Origin: Sideroxydans sp.
GTDB lineage: Bacteria; Pseudomonadota; Gammaproteobacteria; Burkholderiales; Gallionellaceae
Direction of reading: 5' to 3'
Assembly (NCBI GenBank): GCA_028710605.1
Contig: JAQTTU010000001.1
Coordinates: forward strand, 454,742 to 518,741
DNA length: 64,000 bases
Part shown: piece by piece, positions 1-8,792 of the stretch
Layout: each line of letters starts with the position of its first letter
Position numbering within the stretch: the stretch's first letter is position 1
The notes under the pieces: model-generated
Seen by the model: the letters and a program-made list of their open reading frames with translations, nothing else
What the model was told of the DNA's origin: nothing
Databases searched by the model: none
Program-made: the position numbers and the translations under genes

Positions 1-38
1 CCGGCTTGATGAGATAAGAGCTTTGGCCGGAAGAGTCA

Positions 39-563
39 CTATTGCTTCACAACCGGAGCTTCAGTCCCATCAAAAAACGATGTCCGGGCAGCACGTTCGT
101 ACAACAAACATATCAGCAGCTTCAATGAGGGGTCAGCATGTTGCCAAACCTTCTTGTTAGGCGTGTGGGCGGTCCACAGCGGATCGTTGCGCATTGCCTC
201 CAGCGCGTACTGCATTTTTTCGTCTTGGGTGGGTTCAAAAATAAAGTCTTCGGGAGACAGCGCGCCGGCCAACAAATAGACCTGTCCAACGGGCAGGCTG
301 AGGTATTTGGCTACGCTCACGAGGTGAACCCTAGTCATGCCACTTGTCGGGCGTTCGCCGCGCGCCAAGGCCAGCAAATATGGGTACGAAATATCAAGGC
401 TGGCAGCGAGTTCCGCAGGCGATTCATTATTTGCAGCCGCCTTTTCCCAGAGCTTCAACATCAACGCTTCATACGTCTCTTGAGGAGTTTCCGCTCGTGG
501 TTTGGGAGTTGTTCTTTTGACGGACTGTTGACGACTTTTGCTTTTATCTTTGGGGGTGACCAT
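39..563 (-). CDS. XRE-like helix-turn-helix regulator of the integrated element
   Basis: 174 residues. The first 30 residues are basic and Ser/Thr-rich, probably disordered. Residues about 45-100 read as a Cro/C1-type helix-turn-helix (ESPAELAASLDISYPYLLAL followed by ARGERP). The C-terminal half ends in a hydrophobic stretch, LLICLLYERAA. It is transcribed away from the OB-like gene at 704, and the 140-bp gap between them probably holds both promoters, the usual layout for an element repressor. The target is unknown. HTH assignment is by eye; confidence is good for the fold class, low for the role. Confidence 0.7.
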   Translation of the reverse strand: MVTPKDKSKSRQQSVKRTTPKPRAETPQETYEALMLKLWEKAAANNESPAELAASLDISYPYLLALARGERPTSGMTRVHLVSVAKYLSLPVGQVYLLAGALSPEDFIFEPTQDEKMQYALEAMRNDPLWTAHTPNKKVWQHADPSLKLLICLLYERAARTSFFDGTEAPVVKQ

Positions 564-703
564 GAATACACCTTTTTTGAAGCCAGAGCACCTTAACGGG
601 TTTGCAAGTGTCTCTTCTTCATCATCATTTAGTTCAACTTTTTAATGTCTTACGGCGTTGTTGTCAATATCTATTAAATCATTTGTCAGGTCAGGAGGTA
701 ATT

Positions 704-1669
704 ATGCTTTCCGCAGATTCCCGTAATCACTCGGTAGGCTTCAAATATGTGAACGAAATGCTGAATATCAGCTATTTGTCCGGGTGGGTTAGAAAACCCA
801 CAAAGGATGGGTTTCTGCTGCAGCAAACCAACAGTCTAGCGCACGCCATTTTCATCACGGTTGATCCTGGCACGCGCATTCCGAAAGAAACCACTCCGGT
901 CACCGTCGTTTGCCATGCTTTCGGCAAAAAAAGGGAGGACGGAAAAAGCATTGTGCAACTACGCGCGATCGACATCAAAAAACCATCGTCTCGATCAATG
1001 CCGATTGACCTGATTTGGAAAAGTTCACTGGCTCCAGGAGCCAGCATTGATGCGTTCGAACCTTTCAAGCCGGACGGATCCTTCAAGGGCATGATCGCCG
1101 AACAGATCGACGATTCGGAAAGCAATGAAATCGCAGATATTTTCAGGGTGCTGGAAGCAACCAAGGGACGGCTCAACACAAAGCTGGGAGAAAACGCCAA
1201 TGTGGTGATGCTGGCCGGATTCGTTGAAGGAGCAGCTGTGGTCCGTGCTACACACCTCGGCGGCAAAGAGCAAAGAGCGTACATCTCGATTTTGCTTCGC
1301 CAGCACCGCGATGCATCTGTTGCGATTCCAATCAGGTTGTATGAAGCGCCTGAAATGTTGCCGGGTATTCTGAAAACTATTCCTGTTGGCTATCCAGTGT
1401 CGATGGTTGGGCATGTGCAGATCAAGGTCATCCCGAATGATGAAAAATTGGAAGAAATCGCTGATTCCTTTTTGTATATCCGCACCCGGAATTTGTCAGG
1501 CGTGACTAAAGGCGTGGAGATCCTGCAGGAGCCTGTCTGGTGGGGTGAAATGGCACGGCGCATTGTGGGTGAGCGCCAAGACCGTCAAAAGAAGGCGGCA
1601 CAGCCCGCTGTAGCCGCCGCGCCAGGTGCGCAGGGCGGTGCGTCCGTTCTGGTCGATGAAACGCTTTAG
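704..1669 (+). CDS. Hypothetical protein of integrated element, possibly two OB-like domains
   Basis: 321 residues from ATG 704, chosen because a perfect AGGAGG lies at 693-698; the frame is open further upstream but has only a TTG there. I do not recognise the family. Residues about 15-100 and 165-250 both look like short beta barrels: each has a SGWV or AGFV strand, a hydrophobic strand (AIFITVD; AYISILL), then VTVVCHAFG or IPIRLYE and a last strand. That resembles tandem OB folds of single-stranded-DNA-binding proteins, but this is inference from pattern only. The last 30 residues are Ala/Gly/Gln-rich and unstructured. Element-encoded and divergent from the regulator at 563. Confidence 0.6.
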   Translation: MLSADSRNHSVGFKYVNEMLNISYLSGWVRKPTKDGFLLQQTNSLAHAIFITVDPGTRIPKETTPVTVVCHAFGKKREDGKSIVQLRAIDIKKPSSRSMPIDLIWKSSLAPGASIDAFEPFKPDGSFKGMIAEQIDDSESNEIADIFRVLEATKGRLNTKLGENANVVMLAGFVEGAAVVRATHLGGKEQRAYISILLRQHRDASVAIPIRLYEAPEMLPGILKTIPVGYPVSMVGHVQIKVIPNDEKLEEIADSFLYIRTRNLSGVTKGVEILQEPVWWGEMARRIVGERQDRQKKAAQPAVAAAPGAQGGASVLVDETL

Positions 1670-1726
1670 CTGATCTGAATACCTTCCCACTTGCCTCCCC
1701 GGCAAGTTGCTCCACCCCGGAGCTTG

Positions 1727-1752
1727 ATCCCGCCCCAGTGCGGGATTTTTTT
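1727..1752 (+). terminator. Rho-independent terminator after the OB-like gene
   Basis: Stem atcccgc (1727-1733) and gcgggat (1740-1746), six-base loop, followed by a run of T to 1752. It sits 58 bases after the stop at 1669, on the right strand to end that transcript. Confidence 0.8.
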
Positions 1753-1923
1753 CGGAACACTTGATTCTGAGGTTATGCCAAATTCCCTTGAATCCTTGAG
1801 CTATTGTGGCCATTCCTCATGGGACGACGTTTTTTATTGCATCCCCTTATACCCGCGCCATTGCTCGCGTAATGCCATTTTAATCCTGTTGCATGTGTTT
1901 ATACTATGCGATAAGATCAAAAC

Positions 1924-2160
1924 ATGGACACCCCACTTTTCCTAAGCGCCGACGAGCTATATTTACTGACTGGCTTCAAATTTAAAGCCAAGCAGATCAC
2001 CCAGCTACGCACTATGGGCATTGCCTTCCGCATCAATGGATGCGGAAGGCCAGTTGTAACGCGTTCGGCAATAGAGGGGGGTAAGGAATCGAAAACATCA
2101 CAAAAGCAAAAGCAGGAATGGCAGCCAACCTTGTTGCAGTTTGATCCAAGGGCGGCGTAA
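1924..2160 (+). CDS. DUF4224 family protein upstream of integrase
   Basis: 78 residues. The pattern FLSADELYLLTGFKF-KQ-Q-LR-MGI-F is that of DUF4224, a short family nearly always encoded just upstream of phage-type tyrosine integrases in proteobacteria and sometimes suspected of being an excisionase-like or DNA-binding accessory. The stop at 2158-2160 is one base before the integrase ATG at 2162, so the two are co-translated. The role is unproven. Confidence 0.75.
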   Translation: MDTPLFLSADELYLLTGFKFKAKQITQLRTMGIAFRINGCGRPVVTRSAIEGGKESKTSQKQKQEWQPTLLQFDPRAA

Positions 2161-2161
2161 C

Positions 2162-3223
2162 ATGGCTGCCACCATGGGACGCAGACCGTCAAAAAACTTA
2201 AACCTTCCACCAAAAATGCGCGCCCGCCCAAAAGCGGGCGGCATACTTTGGTACTACTACGATGCTGGCGGAAAACCGCGCAAGGAAATACCTCTCGGCT
2301 GCGATTACACCGCCGCTGTGCGCAAATGGGCTGAACTTGAACAAGACAAACCTGAAAAGGCCGCACAGCTACTTACCTTCAAGAACGTCGCAGATCGTTA
2401 CATCCGAGACGTTCTACCAACCAAGGCGGCACGCACTCAGCGCGACAACCTAATCGAGCTGGAATGGCTATTCAAATTCTTCAACGCCCCTCCCGCTCCA
2501 CTCGATAGTATTAAACCTGGTCACATCCGACAATATATGGATTTGCGGGGCAAAACCGGCAAGATACGAGCCAACCGCGAGAAAGCTTTGTTTTCTCACA
2601 TCTGGAACATGGCCAGGTCGTGGGGTCTAACCGACAAACCAAACCCCTGCGCCGGCATTAAAGGCTTTAGTGAGGTAGGCCGCGATATCTACATCGAGGA
2701 TGCCGTGCTAGAAGCCGTATGGGAGGCCGCAGACATCACCCTACGCGACGCGCTTGACCTTGCCTACCTTACTGGCCAGCGACCGGCTGATGCGCTCTCT
2801 ATGCGTGAAACTGATATACGCGACGGCATGCTTGTTGTTGAGCAAAACAAAACAGGCAAAAAACTCCGTATTGAACTTGTTGGCGAACTAGCTGATCTAG
2901 TCGCACGAATCAAAAAACGCAAAGAGTCTTACAAGATACACACCCTTGCATTGATTTGCACAGAAGCTGGTCGCGCTCTTACCGAAGGCGCGTTACGGTC
3001 TCGTTTTGATAAGGCAAGAACAGCGGCAGTCAAAACCAAGCCTGAACTCGCCGAAGCCATTAAGGCATTCCAGTTTCGCGACCTGCGCGCAAAAGCAGGA
3101 ACCGACAAGGCAGACACGGATGGCATGCGCGCAGCACAAGAGCAACTTGGACATGAGAACATGGCCATGACAGAGCATTATGTCCGCTCACGAAAAGGAC
3201 AGAAAGTAAGTCCTACAAGATAG
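2162..3223 (+). CDS. Tyrosine recombinase (phage/island integrase)
   Basis: 353 residues from ATG 2162; a second ATG at 2174 would give MGRRPSKNLNLPP, the usual start of this family, so the true start is either. An N-terminal arm-binding part precedes a core-binding domain (about 60-150) and a catalytic domain (160-350). Catalytic residues seen: Arg in TGQRPADAL, box-II Arg in FRDLR, His in LGHENMAMT, and Tyr in EHYVRS. The position normally filled by His in HxxR is Arg here, giving RDLR, a variant I believe occurs in this integrase group. It reads toward tRNA-Lys at 3445, the expected target. Confidence 0.92.
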   Translation: MAATMGRRPSKNLNLPPKMRARPKAGGILWYYYDAGGKPRKEIPLGCDYTAAVRKWAELEQDKPEKAAQLLTFKNVADRYIRDVLPTKAARTQRDNLIELEWLFKFFNAPPAPLDSIKPGHIRQYMDLRGKTGKIRANREKALFSHIWNMARSWGLTDKPNPCAGIKGFSEVGRDIYIEDAVLEAVWEAADITLRDALDLAYLTGQRPADALSMRETDIRDGMLVVEQNKTGKKLRIELVGELADLVARIKKRKESYKIHTLALICTEAGRALTEGALRSRFDKARTAAVKTKPELAEAIKAFQFRDLRAKAGTDKADTDGMRAAQEQLGHENMAMTEHYVRSRKGQKVSPTR

Positions 3224-3447
3224 ATTTATATAAATTGAAATTGCGGAGTAAACCAAGAACAGAACTGACTTAAAGGCTTACATTGTTGTAAGCCTTTATT
3301 TTATTGGCATTTATGGCGATATTTAAACTCGCATAAAAAGGACAGAATTTAAGTCCTAAAACATAGATTTTGGGTGAATTGCGGACCAAACCTAGAATTG
3401 CGGACTGCTCAAAAGCTTAACCAATCTCTAAGCTTTTGTTTTATTGG
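3193..3447. repeat. Two imperfect tandem copies of the integrase/tRNA junction (attachment-site relic)
   Basis: Copy 1 begins at 3193 and copy 2 at 3335. Both start with AAAAGGACAGAA followed by TAAGTCCTA, then ATAGATTT, then an AATTGCGGA segment, then a 9-11 bp hairpin ending in T's and TTTATTGG. Copy 2 runs straight into the intact tRNA-Lys 3' end at 3445. Copy 1 continues at 3308-3336 into a decayed version of that same tRNA end (GGCGA and AACTCGC preserved in register). This looks like two attachment sites in tandem, the outer one degenerate. The two hairpins (about 3275-3300 and 3414-3437) may also terminate the integrase transcript. Confidence 0.7.
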
Positions 3448-3520
3448 TGGGTCGGGCGAGATTCGAACTCGCGACCAACGGATTAAAAGTCCGCTGCTCT
3501 ACCGACTGAGCTACCGACCC
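3445..3520 (-). tRNA. tRNA-Lys (anticodon TTT), CCA encoded
   Basis: Reading from 3520 downwards: seven-base acceptor stem GGGTCGG paired with CCGACCC, D arm with AGCTCAGTCGGTAGAGC, anticodon loop CTTTTAA giving TTT, T arm with GTTCGAATC, discriminator A and genomic CCA at 3447-3445. 76 nt, all arms intact. Its 3' end faces the integrase and is the likely integration site of the element to the left. Confidence 0.97.
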
Positions 3521-3583
3521 CTGCAAAAAGGAGCGCGCATTATACGGGTTTGACCCCGACTGTCAAACAAACCGGCAACAGAG

Positions 3584-4258
3584 TTACTCGCTGCGATAGC
3601 GCGTGGAATCGGGCACTCCGGCAGATTGGAATCCTTCGCGGCGCAGGCGGCAGGAATCGCAGCGACCGCAGGCGTGACCGGCCTCATCGGCCTGATAACA
3701 GGAGACGGTGAGCGCGTAGTCCACCCCAAGCCGCACGCCCTCCTTGATGATCTCGGCCTTGGACAAATGCAACAGCGGCGCATGCAGCGTGAGCGGCTTG
3801 CCTTCCACCGCCGCCTTGGTCGCCAGGTTCGCCATCTTTTCAAAAGCGGCCACAAATTCGGGGCGGCAATCGGGGTAGCCGGAATAGTCCACCGCATTCA
3901 CGCCAAAGAAAATATCCTGCGCTTGCAGCACTTCGGCCCACGCCAGCGCCAGCGACAGCATGATGGTGTTGCGCGCAGGAACATAGGTGGACGGAATGCC
4001 GCTGCTCGCGCTTTCCGGCACGGCGATATTGTCGTCGGTGAGCGCCGAACCGCCGAACGCGGTGAGGTCTATGCTGATGACGCGATGTTCAAACGCGCCC
4101 AGCTTGCGCGCCACGCGCTGCGATGCGGCAAGTTCGGCGTGGTGGCGCTGGCCGTAGTTCACGCTCAGGGCATAGCACTCGAAGCCCTGCGCGCGCGCCA
4201 TCGCCAGCACGGTGGCGGAATCCAGTCCGCCGGAAAGTAAAATTACGGCTCGTTTCAT
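3584..4258 (-). CDS. queC: 7-cyano-7-deazaguanine synthase QueC
   Basis: 224 residues from ATG at 4258; the frame is open further upstream, but that lies inside queE and encodes no family sequence. QueC converts 7-carboxy-7-deazaguanine to preQ0 using ATP and ammonia, on the route to queuosine in tRNA. The PP-loop SGGLDS is at residues 9-14, the conserved YVPARNTI near 115, and the C-terminal zinc-binding Cys cluster is C-x10-C-x2-C-x2-C (ACGRCDSC). The start is one base from the queE stop, so queE and queC form an operon. Confidence 0.96.
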   Translation of the reverse strand: MKRAVILLSGGLDSATVLAMARAQGFECYALSVNYGQRHHAELAASQRVARKLGAFEHRVISIDLTAFGGSALTDDNIAVPESASSGIPSTYVPARNTIMLSLALAWAEVLQAQDIFFGVNAVDYSGYPDCRPEFVAAFEKMANLATKAAVEGKPLTLHAPLLHLSKAEIIKEGVRLGVDYALTVSCYQADEAGHACGRCDSCRLRREGFQSAGVPDSTRYRSE

Positions 4259-4259
4259 C

Positions 4260-4916
4260 TCAGCGCCCCACCTCATTGCCCCACAAAATTTTGTGCAACT
4301 GCACTTGCAAACGCACCGGCAAGTGATCGCGCAATATCCATTCCGCCAAATCCTTTGGAGCAAGCTTCCCCTGCGTGGGCGAGAACAGTACCTCGCAACG
4401 TTGCGCCAGCCGGTGCTCGCTCATCACCTGTTTCGCCCACTGGTAATCCGCCTCATCGCACAGCACGAACTTGATCTCGTCGTGCGCGTGCAAATGTTCC
4501 AGATTGCTCCACAAGTTCTTTGCCATTTCACCGGATGCGGGAGTCTTGATGTCCAGCACTTTGACCACCCGCGCATCCACTCCGCTCACGTCCAGTGCGC
4601 CGCCGGTTTCCAGCGAAACCCGATAACCCGCATCGCACAAGGCGCGCAGCAACAGCAAACAATTTTTCTGCGCCAGCGGCTCGCCGCCGGTAACCGTCAC
4701 ATAGCGCGGCGCGTGGCTTGCCACTTCCTGCAAAATGGACGCAAGCGTCATCGTCTGCCCGCCGGTGAAGGCGTAACTGGTATCGCAATAGGTGCAGCGC
4801 AGCGGGCAGCCGGTCAAGCGCACGAACACCGTGGGCAAACCGACGCGGCTGGTCTCGCCCTGTAGAGAAAAAAATATTTCGCTGATGCGCAACGACTCGC
4901 TGGCTAATAATGTCAT
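4260..4916 (-). CDS. queE: 7-carboxy-7-deazaguanine synthase QueE
   Basis: 218 residues. Radical SAM enzyme that ring-contracts 6-carboxytetrahydropterin to 7-carboxy-7-deazaguanine. The iron-sulfur cluster motif C-x3-C-x2-C is visible in [11 protein letters not shown] (residues about 36-46), and the SAM-binding TVTGGEP follows. Full length for the compact QueE type. It lies 18 bases downstream of cpoB and immediately upstream of queC, an arrangement common in betaproteobacteria where que genes follow tol-pal. Confidence 0.96.
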   Translation of the reverse strand: MTLLASESLRISEIFFSLQGETSRVGLPTVFVRLTGCPLRCTYCDTSYAFTGGQTMTLASILQEVASHAPRYVTVTGGEPLAQKNCLLLLRALCDAGYRVSLETGGALDVSGVDARVVKVLDIKTPASGEMAKNLWSNLEHLHAHDEIKFVLCDEADYQWAKQVMSEHRLAQRCEVLFSPTQGKLAPKDLAEWILRDHLPVRLQVQLHKILWGNEVGR

Positions 4917-4934
4917 GGACTTCTGCTGGTCGGC

Positions 4935-5705
4935 TTACTTGAGGGTGGCGAGACGTTTCTTGGCTTTGTCCGACGCATCGCTTCCGGGGAACTGCGTGAT
5001 GACTTGTTTCAGGGTTTTTTGTGCCGCGAATTTATTCTTCAACTCCAGCTGGCACTCAGCGATATTCAGCAACGCTTCCGGCACGCGCGGATGGTCTTGA
5101 AATTTGCTGACCAGCGCCTGATAACTGTCCAGACTGTTGGCGTAATCCTTGGACAGGAAATACGCGTTGCCCATCCAGTAGTTGACGTTGGCCTCGTGCA
5201 CCGATTGCGGAAACTGCTTGAGGAAATCGCGGAAAGCGGTAGCCGCATTCTGGTAATTTTCGGCCTTGTACAATCCGTAAGCCGCTTCAAAAGTTTTGTT
5301 TTCTCCTACGGGATTGGCGGCTCCGTCAGCCGCGTTTTTCGCGCCCTGAAGCGGCAGCGCGGATCCATCAGCCGACTCAAAGCGGCGCACCCGCGCATCC
5401 AGATCGACGTAATAATCTTTTTGCCGTTTCTCCGCATCCTGCAAACTGTGCGCCAGCTCTTCATTCTGCCCGTTCAGTTTGCGCAATTCGGCGGCCTGCG
5501 CCTCCAGTTGCGTTTGCAATTCCAGCAGCGCGCGAATGCGTATCTTGCTGTCTTCCTCGGCACGCGCCAGCGCTTCTTCCAGTTTGAGAACGCGCGCTTC
5601 GAGCACTTGAACCTGTTTGCGCGCATCGTCATCGGCAAACAGTCCCGCCCAAGCGGGGCTGCTCACCAAATACACACCGAGTAACAGCCAGCGCAACTTG
5701 AACAC
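4935..5705 (-). CDS. cpoB: Tol-Pal system protein CpoB (YbgF)
   Basis: 256 residues. Signal peptide at 1-20 (cleavage after SPAWA). Residues about 30-105 are a trimerising coiled coil (heptads in QVQVLEARVLKLEEALARAE), then a linker, then three TPR repeats from about 138 to 250 (AAYGLYKAENYQNAATAFRD; YWMGNAYFLSKDYANSLDSY). CpoB couples peptidoglycan synthesis by PBP1B to Tol-driven outer-membrane constriction at division, in the periplasm. It follows pal by six bases, the standard order. Confidence 0.95.
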   Translation of the reverse strand: MFKLRWLLLGVYLVSSPAWAGLFADDDARKQVQVLEARVLKLEEALARAEEDSKIRIRALLELQTQLEAQAAELRKLNGQNEELAHSLQDAEKRQKDYYVDLDARVRRFESADGSALPLQGAKNAADGAANPVGENKTFEAAYGLYKAENYQNAATAFRDFLKQFPQSVHEANVNYWMGNAYFLSKDYANSLDSYQALVSKFQDHPRVPEALLNIAECQLELKNKFAAQKTLKQVITQFPGSDASDKAKKRLATLK

Positions 5706-5711
5706 GATGGA

Positions 5712-6383
5712 TTACTCGCCAACCTTGATGTCGGCGCGGCGGTTTTGCGCCCAGGATGCTTCGTCGTGGCCGGTTGCGCGCGGCTTCTCTTCGCCGTAGC
5801 TGACCGTCTCGATTTGGTCGGAACGCGCTCCGCCCAGCACCAGCGCCTTCTTGGTGTTATTGGCGCGGCGCTGCCCCAAAGCCAGGTTGTACTCGCTGCT
5901 GCCGCGCTCGTCCGCATTGCCTTCGACACGCGCGCTCAAACTCGCATGGGCGGAAAGATTTTTTGCCTGAGCCAGAATTGTGTCCATATCTTCCGCCTGC
6001 ACCGCATCGACATCGAACGGGAAATAAACGCTGCCTCCGCCTTGCGCGCTATCGCCGGCCACCGACGCGGTTCTGGCCTCCTTGGTGTATTTCGCTTCCT
6101 GCGCTGCGCTCGTTGCCGTTGCGGGCATTACCGCAGTATTTTCGGGCTCAGCTGCGGGCGCGGCCTTGGTGACAGTGGATGCGGGAGAAGGCGCGGCATT
6201 GGCCTGCGCTGCCGCTGCGGGCGCTACGGCAGAGGTCGTTGCGGGCTGGTTCGCCGCAGGTGCGGCAACTGCGGTCGCTTCAGACTGGGCCGGCTTTGCA
6301 TCGGCAACTTCCGCTTTGGGCGGGTTGCTGCCGCAAGCCGCCAACAGGTTGAGCAATAGCACGCTAATAATCAACTTTTTCAT
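5712..6383 (-). CDS. pal: Peptidoglycan-associated lipoprotein Pal
   Basis: 223 residues. Lipobox LLAAC places the lipidated Cys at residue 17. An unusually long Ala/Pro/Thr-rich spacer (about 20-110) precedes the OmpA-like peptidoglycan-binding domain (115-223: VYFPFD, EGNADERGSSEYN, LGQRRAN, NRRADI). Pal anchors the outer membrane to the wall and is the ligand of TolB. E. coli Pal is about 173 residues; the extra length here is entirely the low-complexity spacer. Between tolB and cpoB in the tol operon. Confidence 0.96.
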   Translation of the reverse strand: MKKLIISVLLLNLLAACGSNPPKAEVADAKPAQSEATAVAAPAANQPATTSAVAPAAAAQANAAPSPASTVTKAAPAAEPENTAVMPATATSAAQEAKYTKEARTASVAGDSAQGGGSVYFPFDVDAVQAEDMDTILAQAKNLSAHASLSARVEGNADERGSSEYNLALGQRRANNTKKALVLGGARSDQIETVSYGEEKPRATGHDEASWAQNRRADIKVGE

Positions 6384-6402
6384 CGCATCGTCCTCATAAA
6401 AG

Positions 6403-7665
6403 TCATTGTTTCAGGAAAGGCCCCCAAGTCGGTTCGCGTATGTCGCCGGACTGCGCCACCATTTTTTGCTTCACTCTGCCGTCGCTGGAAATGGTCGCCA
6501 ATATACCACGACCCTGCGACTCGCTCCCAAACAGGATCAGCTTGCCGTTGGGCGCAAAACTGGGCTTTTTCTCCCATCCACCGGCGGTCAAAGTTTGCAT
6601 TTGCCTGCTCGAAAAATCCTGCGTCGCGATGTAAAACTTGCCGCCTTCATAATGCGAGAACACAAAACTTTTGCCGTCCGGGCAAAAGCGCGCGGAGAAA
6701 TTATTGCCGCCCTCAAAGGTGAGGCGTTCGGCGGAGCCGCCGTCCAGCGCCATCCGGTAAATCTGCACGCTGCCGCCGCGATCCGAAGTGAACAGAATGG
6801 ACTTGCCATCCGGCGAAAAGTTCGGCTCGGTATCAATCGACCCGCTAAAACTGATGCGGCGCAAATTGCTGCCATCGCTGTTTATCAAATAGAGCTGAGA
6901 ACTGCCTTCGTGCGTCAGCACCAGCGCCAGCTGCTTGCCATCAGGCGACCACGCCGGTGCACTGTTGCTGCCGGGAAAACTCGCCAGCAAAGTGCGCTGC
7001 CTCGAACTCAGGGTTTGCACATAGATCATGGCGCGCCGCTGCTCGAAACTGACATAGGCGAGCTGCTTGCCGTCCGGCGACCACGCCGGAGACATGATGG
7101 GCTCGTTGGAAGCCAGCAAACTCTGCTCGCCGTAACCGTCGCTATCCGCCACCACCAGACGATAGCGTCCTTTATCGCGGCTCACGTAGGCGATGCGCGT
7201 GCTGAACACCCCGGCGCTGCCGGTCAGGCGCTCGTACACCATGTCGGCGATGCGGTGCGCGATGTCGCGCACCTGCCCGCTTTGCGCCATCAACACTTGC
7301 GTCTCCAGTTCGGTGCGCCGCACCATATCCAGCAGGCTGAACTTGACCGTCACATTGCCGTTGCCCAACTGTTTGATGCTGCCCAGGAGCAGCGCTTCCA
7401 CGCCCGACCACTCGGCATATTTCACCTCGCCCGGCTCATGCGGCACTTTGCCCGCCGCATCCACCAGCTTGAACAATCCGGTGCGCAGCAAATCGTTTGA
7501 CACCACACCGGCGATACCCTGCGCGCCCATATCTTCACTGGCAAAGCGCACCACCGAGATCGGGGTTTGATGCTCGCCCGCACCGGTGATTTCGATGTCG
7601 AGTTCGGCCTGTGCCGACCATGCAACGCAAGACAAAAAGATGAAACCCAATATACGCATTTTCAA
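6403..7665 (-). CDS. tolB: Tol-Pal translocation protein TolB
   Basis: 420 residues. Signal peptide at 1-20 (VAWSAQA). An N-terminal alpha/beta domain (about 22-155) is followed by a six-bladed beta-propeller (160-420) with the repeated blade signature PAWSPDGKQLAYVS, PNFSPDGKSILFTS and variants. It is the soluble periplasmic partner that cycles between Pal and TolA. Normal length for the family. Gap to tolA is six bases. Confidence 0.97.
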   Translation of the reverse strand: MKMRILGFIFLSCVAWSAQAELDIEITGAGEHQTPISVVRFASEDMGAQGIAGVVSNDLLRTGLFKLVDAAGKVPHEPGEVKYAEWSGVEALLLGSIKQLGNGNVTVKFSLLDMVRRTELETQVLMAQSGQVRDIAHRIADMVYERLTGSAGVFSTRIAYVSRDKGRYRLVVADSDGYGEQSLLASNEPIMSPAWSPDGKQLAYVSFEQRRAMIYVQTLSSRQRTLLASFPGSNSAPAWSPDGKQLALVLTHEGSSQLYLINSDGSNLRRISFSGSIDTEPNFSPDGKSILFTSDRGGSVQIYRMALDGGSAERLTFEGGNNFSARFCPDGKSFVFSHYEGGKFYIATQDFSSRQMQTLTAGGWEKKPSFAPNGKLILFGSESQGRGILATISSDGRVKQKMVAQSGDIREPTWGPFLKQ

Positions 7666-7671
7666 AATCCC

Positions 7672-8376
7672 TTACGGCCTGATCGTCAGGCGCAATTCCC
7701 TGAACATCTTCTGCAATCCGCTGTCGGCGGGCACCGGCAACGGCTGCGCCTTATAGATCGCGCGCTCGGCGGCATCGTCGTAAGCCGTGTTGCCGCTGCT
7801 CTTTTGCAGCAGCGCATCCATCACCATGCCGCCCGGCAACAGCGTCACCTTGAATTCCGCCACCGCGCTGTCCGGCACATCCGGCGGCATCACGATGTTG
7901 CGCCTGATCTTGCTGCGGATCATGTCCTGATAGCGCCCCACTTCCGCCGCCGTGGCGGCATCCACTTCGGCGCGCACGCGCGCCTGCTCGGCCTGTCTGC
8001 GCTTCTCGGAATACTCGGCCAACTGGCGCTGCTCCTCCGCATCGCGCTGCGCTTTGAGTTCCTGCTCGGTCGGTTTGGCGGGTTCGACCTTGCTGACTTT
8101 TTTCTCGCGCATCTCGATGTCTGCCTTGACCGGTTGCGGCGGCGCGGCCTTGGTCACCGGCGCGGGAACAGCCTCGACGGGCGGCATCACATCCTGTTGC
8201 TGAGCAACCTCCATTACCGGCAAGTTACTCCACAACTCGACCGAGAATTCTTCCGGCGGATGCGGCTGCCAACGCATGCCGGACATCAACAACGCAAAGA
8301 AAGCCGCATGCACCGCCAGAGCCAACGCTCCCGCTGGAAATAAATACGGTTCACGATATGACGATGCGCGATTCAT
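7672..8376 (-). CDS. tolA: Cell envelope integrity protein TolA
   Basis: 234 residues. One N-terminal inner-membrane helix (about 15-34, ALALAVHAAFFALLMSG), a Pro-rich stretch, then a charged helical stalk (about 95-150, rich in E/K/R/Q/A), then the C-terminal TonB/TolA-fold domain (YQDMIRSKIRRNI onward, with LLPGGMVMDALLQKSSG). It transmits proton-motive force from TolQR to Pal/TolB. The stalk is much shorter than in E. coli TolA (421 residues), as in other betaproteobacteria. Start overlaps the tolR stop by four bases. Confidence 0.95.
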   Translation of the reverse strand: MNRASSYREPYLFPAGALALAVHAAFFALLMSGMRWQPHPPEEFSVELWSNLPVMEVAQQQDVMPPVEAVPAPVTKAAPPQPVKADIEMREKKVSKVEPAKPTEQELKAQRDAEEQRQLAEYSEKRRQAEQARVRAEVDAATAAEVGRYQDMIRSKIRRNIVMPPDVPDSAVAEFKVTLLPGGMVMDALLQKSSGNTAYDDAAERAIYKAQPLPVPADSGLQKMFRELRLTIRP

Positions 8377-8792
8377 TTTGCCTTGGTGAGCAAACCGATC
8401 TTCTGAATGTGCTGCTGCTGCAACATATCCATCACGTTAATCACTTCCTCGTAACGCACTTTTTTGTCGGCGGAGATCACCACCGATTGCTCCGGGTGCT
8501 GGGCCAACTTCTGCTTCAGCAACGCGCTCAGCTCATCGATTGAAACCGGCAACTCCTGCTCGCCTTTACTGTGATCGCGCAGCGCCAGCGTCGTATCTTT
8601 TTTGATAATCACTTCCAGCGGCGCAACCGGCGGAGCCAGCGACTTGCCCACGCTGGGCAGATCGATCTGTCCGGGATTCATCAGCGGCGCGGTAATCATA
8701 AAGATCACCAGCAACACCAGCATCACGTCGATGTATGGCACGACGTTGATCTGACTCATCGGCTGATGCGAGGAGCGCCGACTTTGCGTCAT
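8373..8792 (-). CDS. tolR: Tol-Pal system protein TolR
   Basis: 139 residues. ExbD/TolR family: basic N-terminus, a single membrane helix (about 17-38) with the essential Asp in VVPYIDVMLVLLVIFMI, and a periplasmic domain that dimerises and binds peptidoglycan. Forms the proton channel with TolQ. The start is separated from tolQ by 94 bases instead of the usual overlap or short gap; that gap carries a duplicated copy of the junction (see the repeat at 8788-8910). Confidence 0.96.
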   Translation of the reverse strand: MTQSRRSSHQPMSQINVVPYIDVMLVLLVIFMITAPLMNPGQIDLPSVGKSLAPPVAPLEVIIKKDTTLALRDHSKGEQELPVSIDELSALLKQKLAQHPEQSVVISADKKVRYEEVINVMDMLQQQHIQKIGLLTKAK

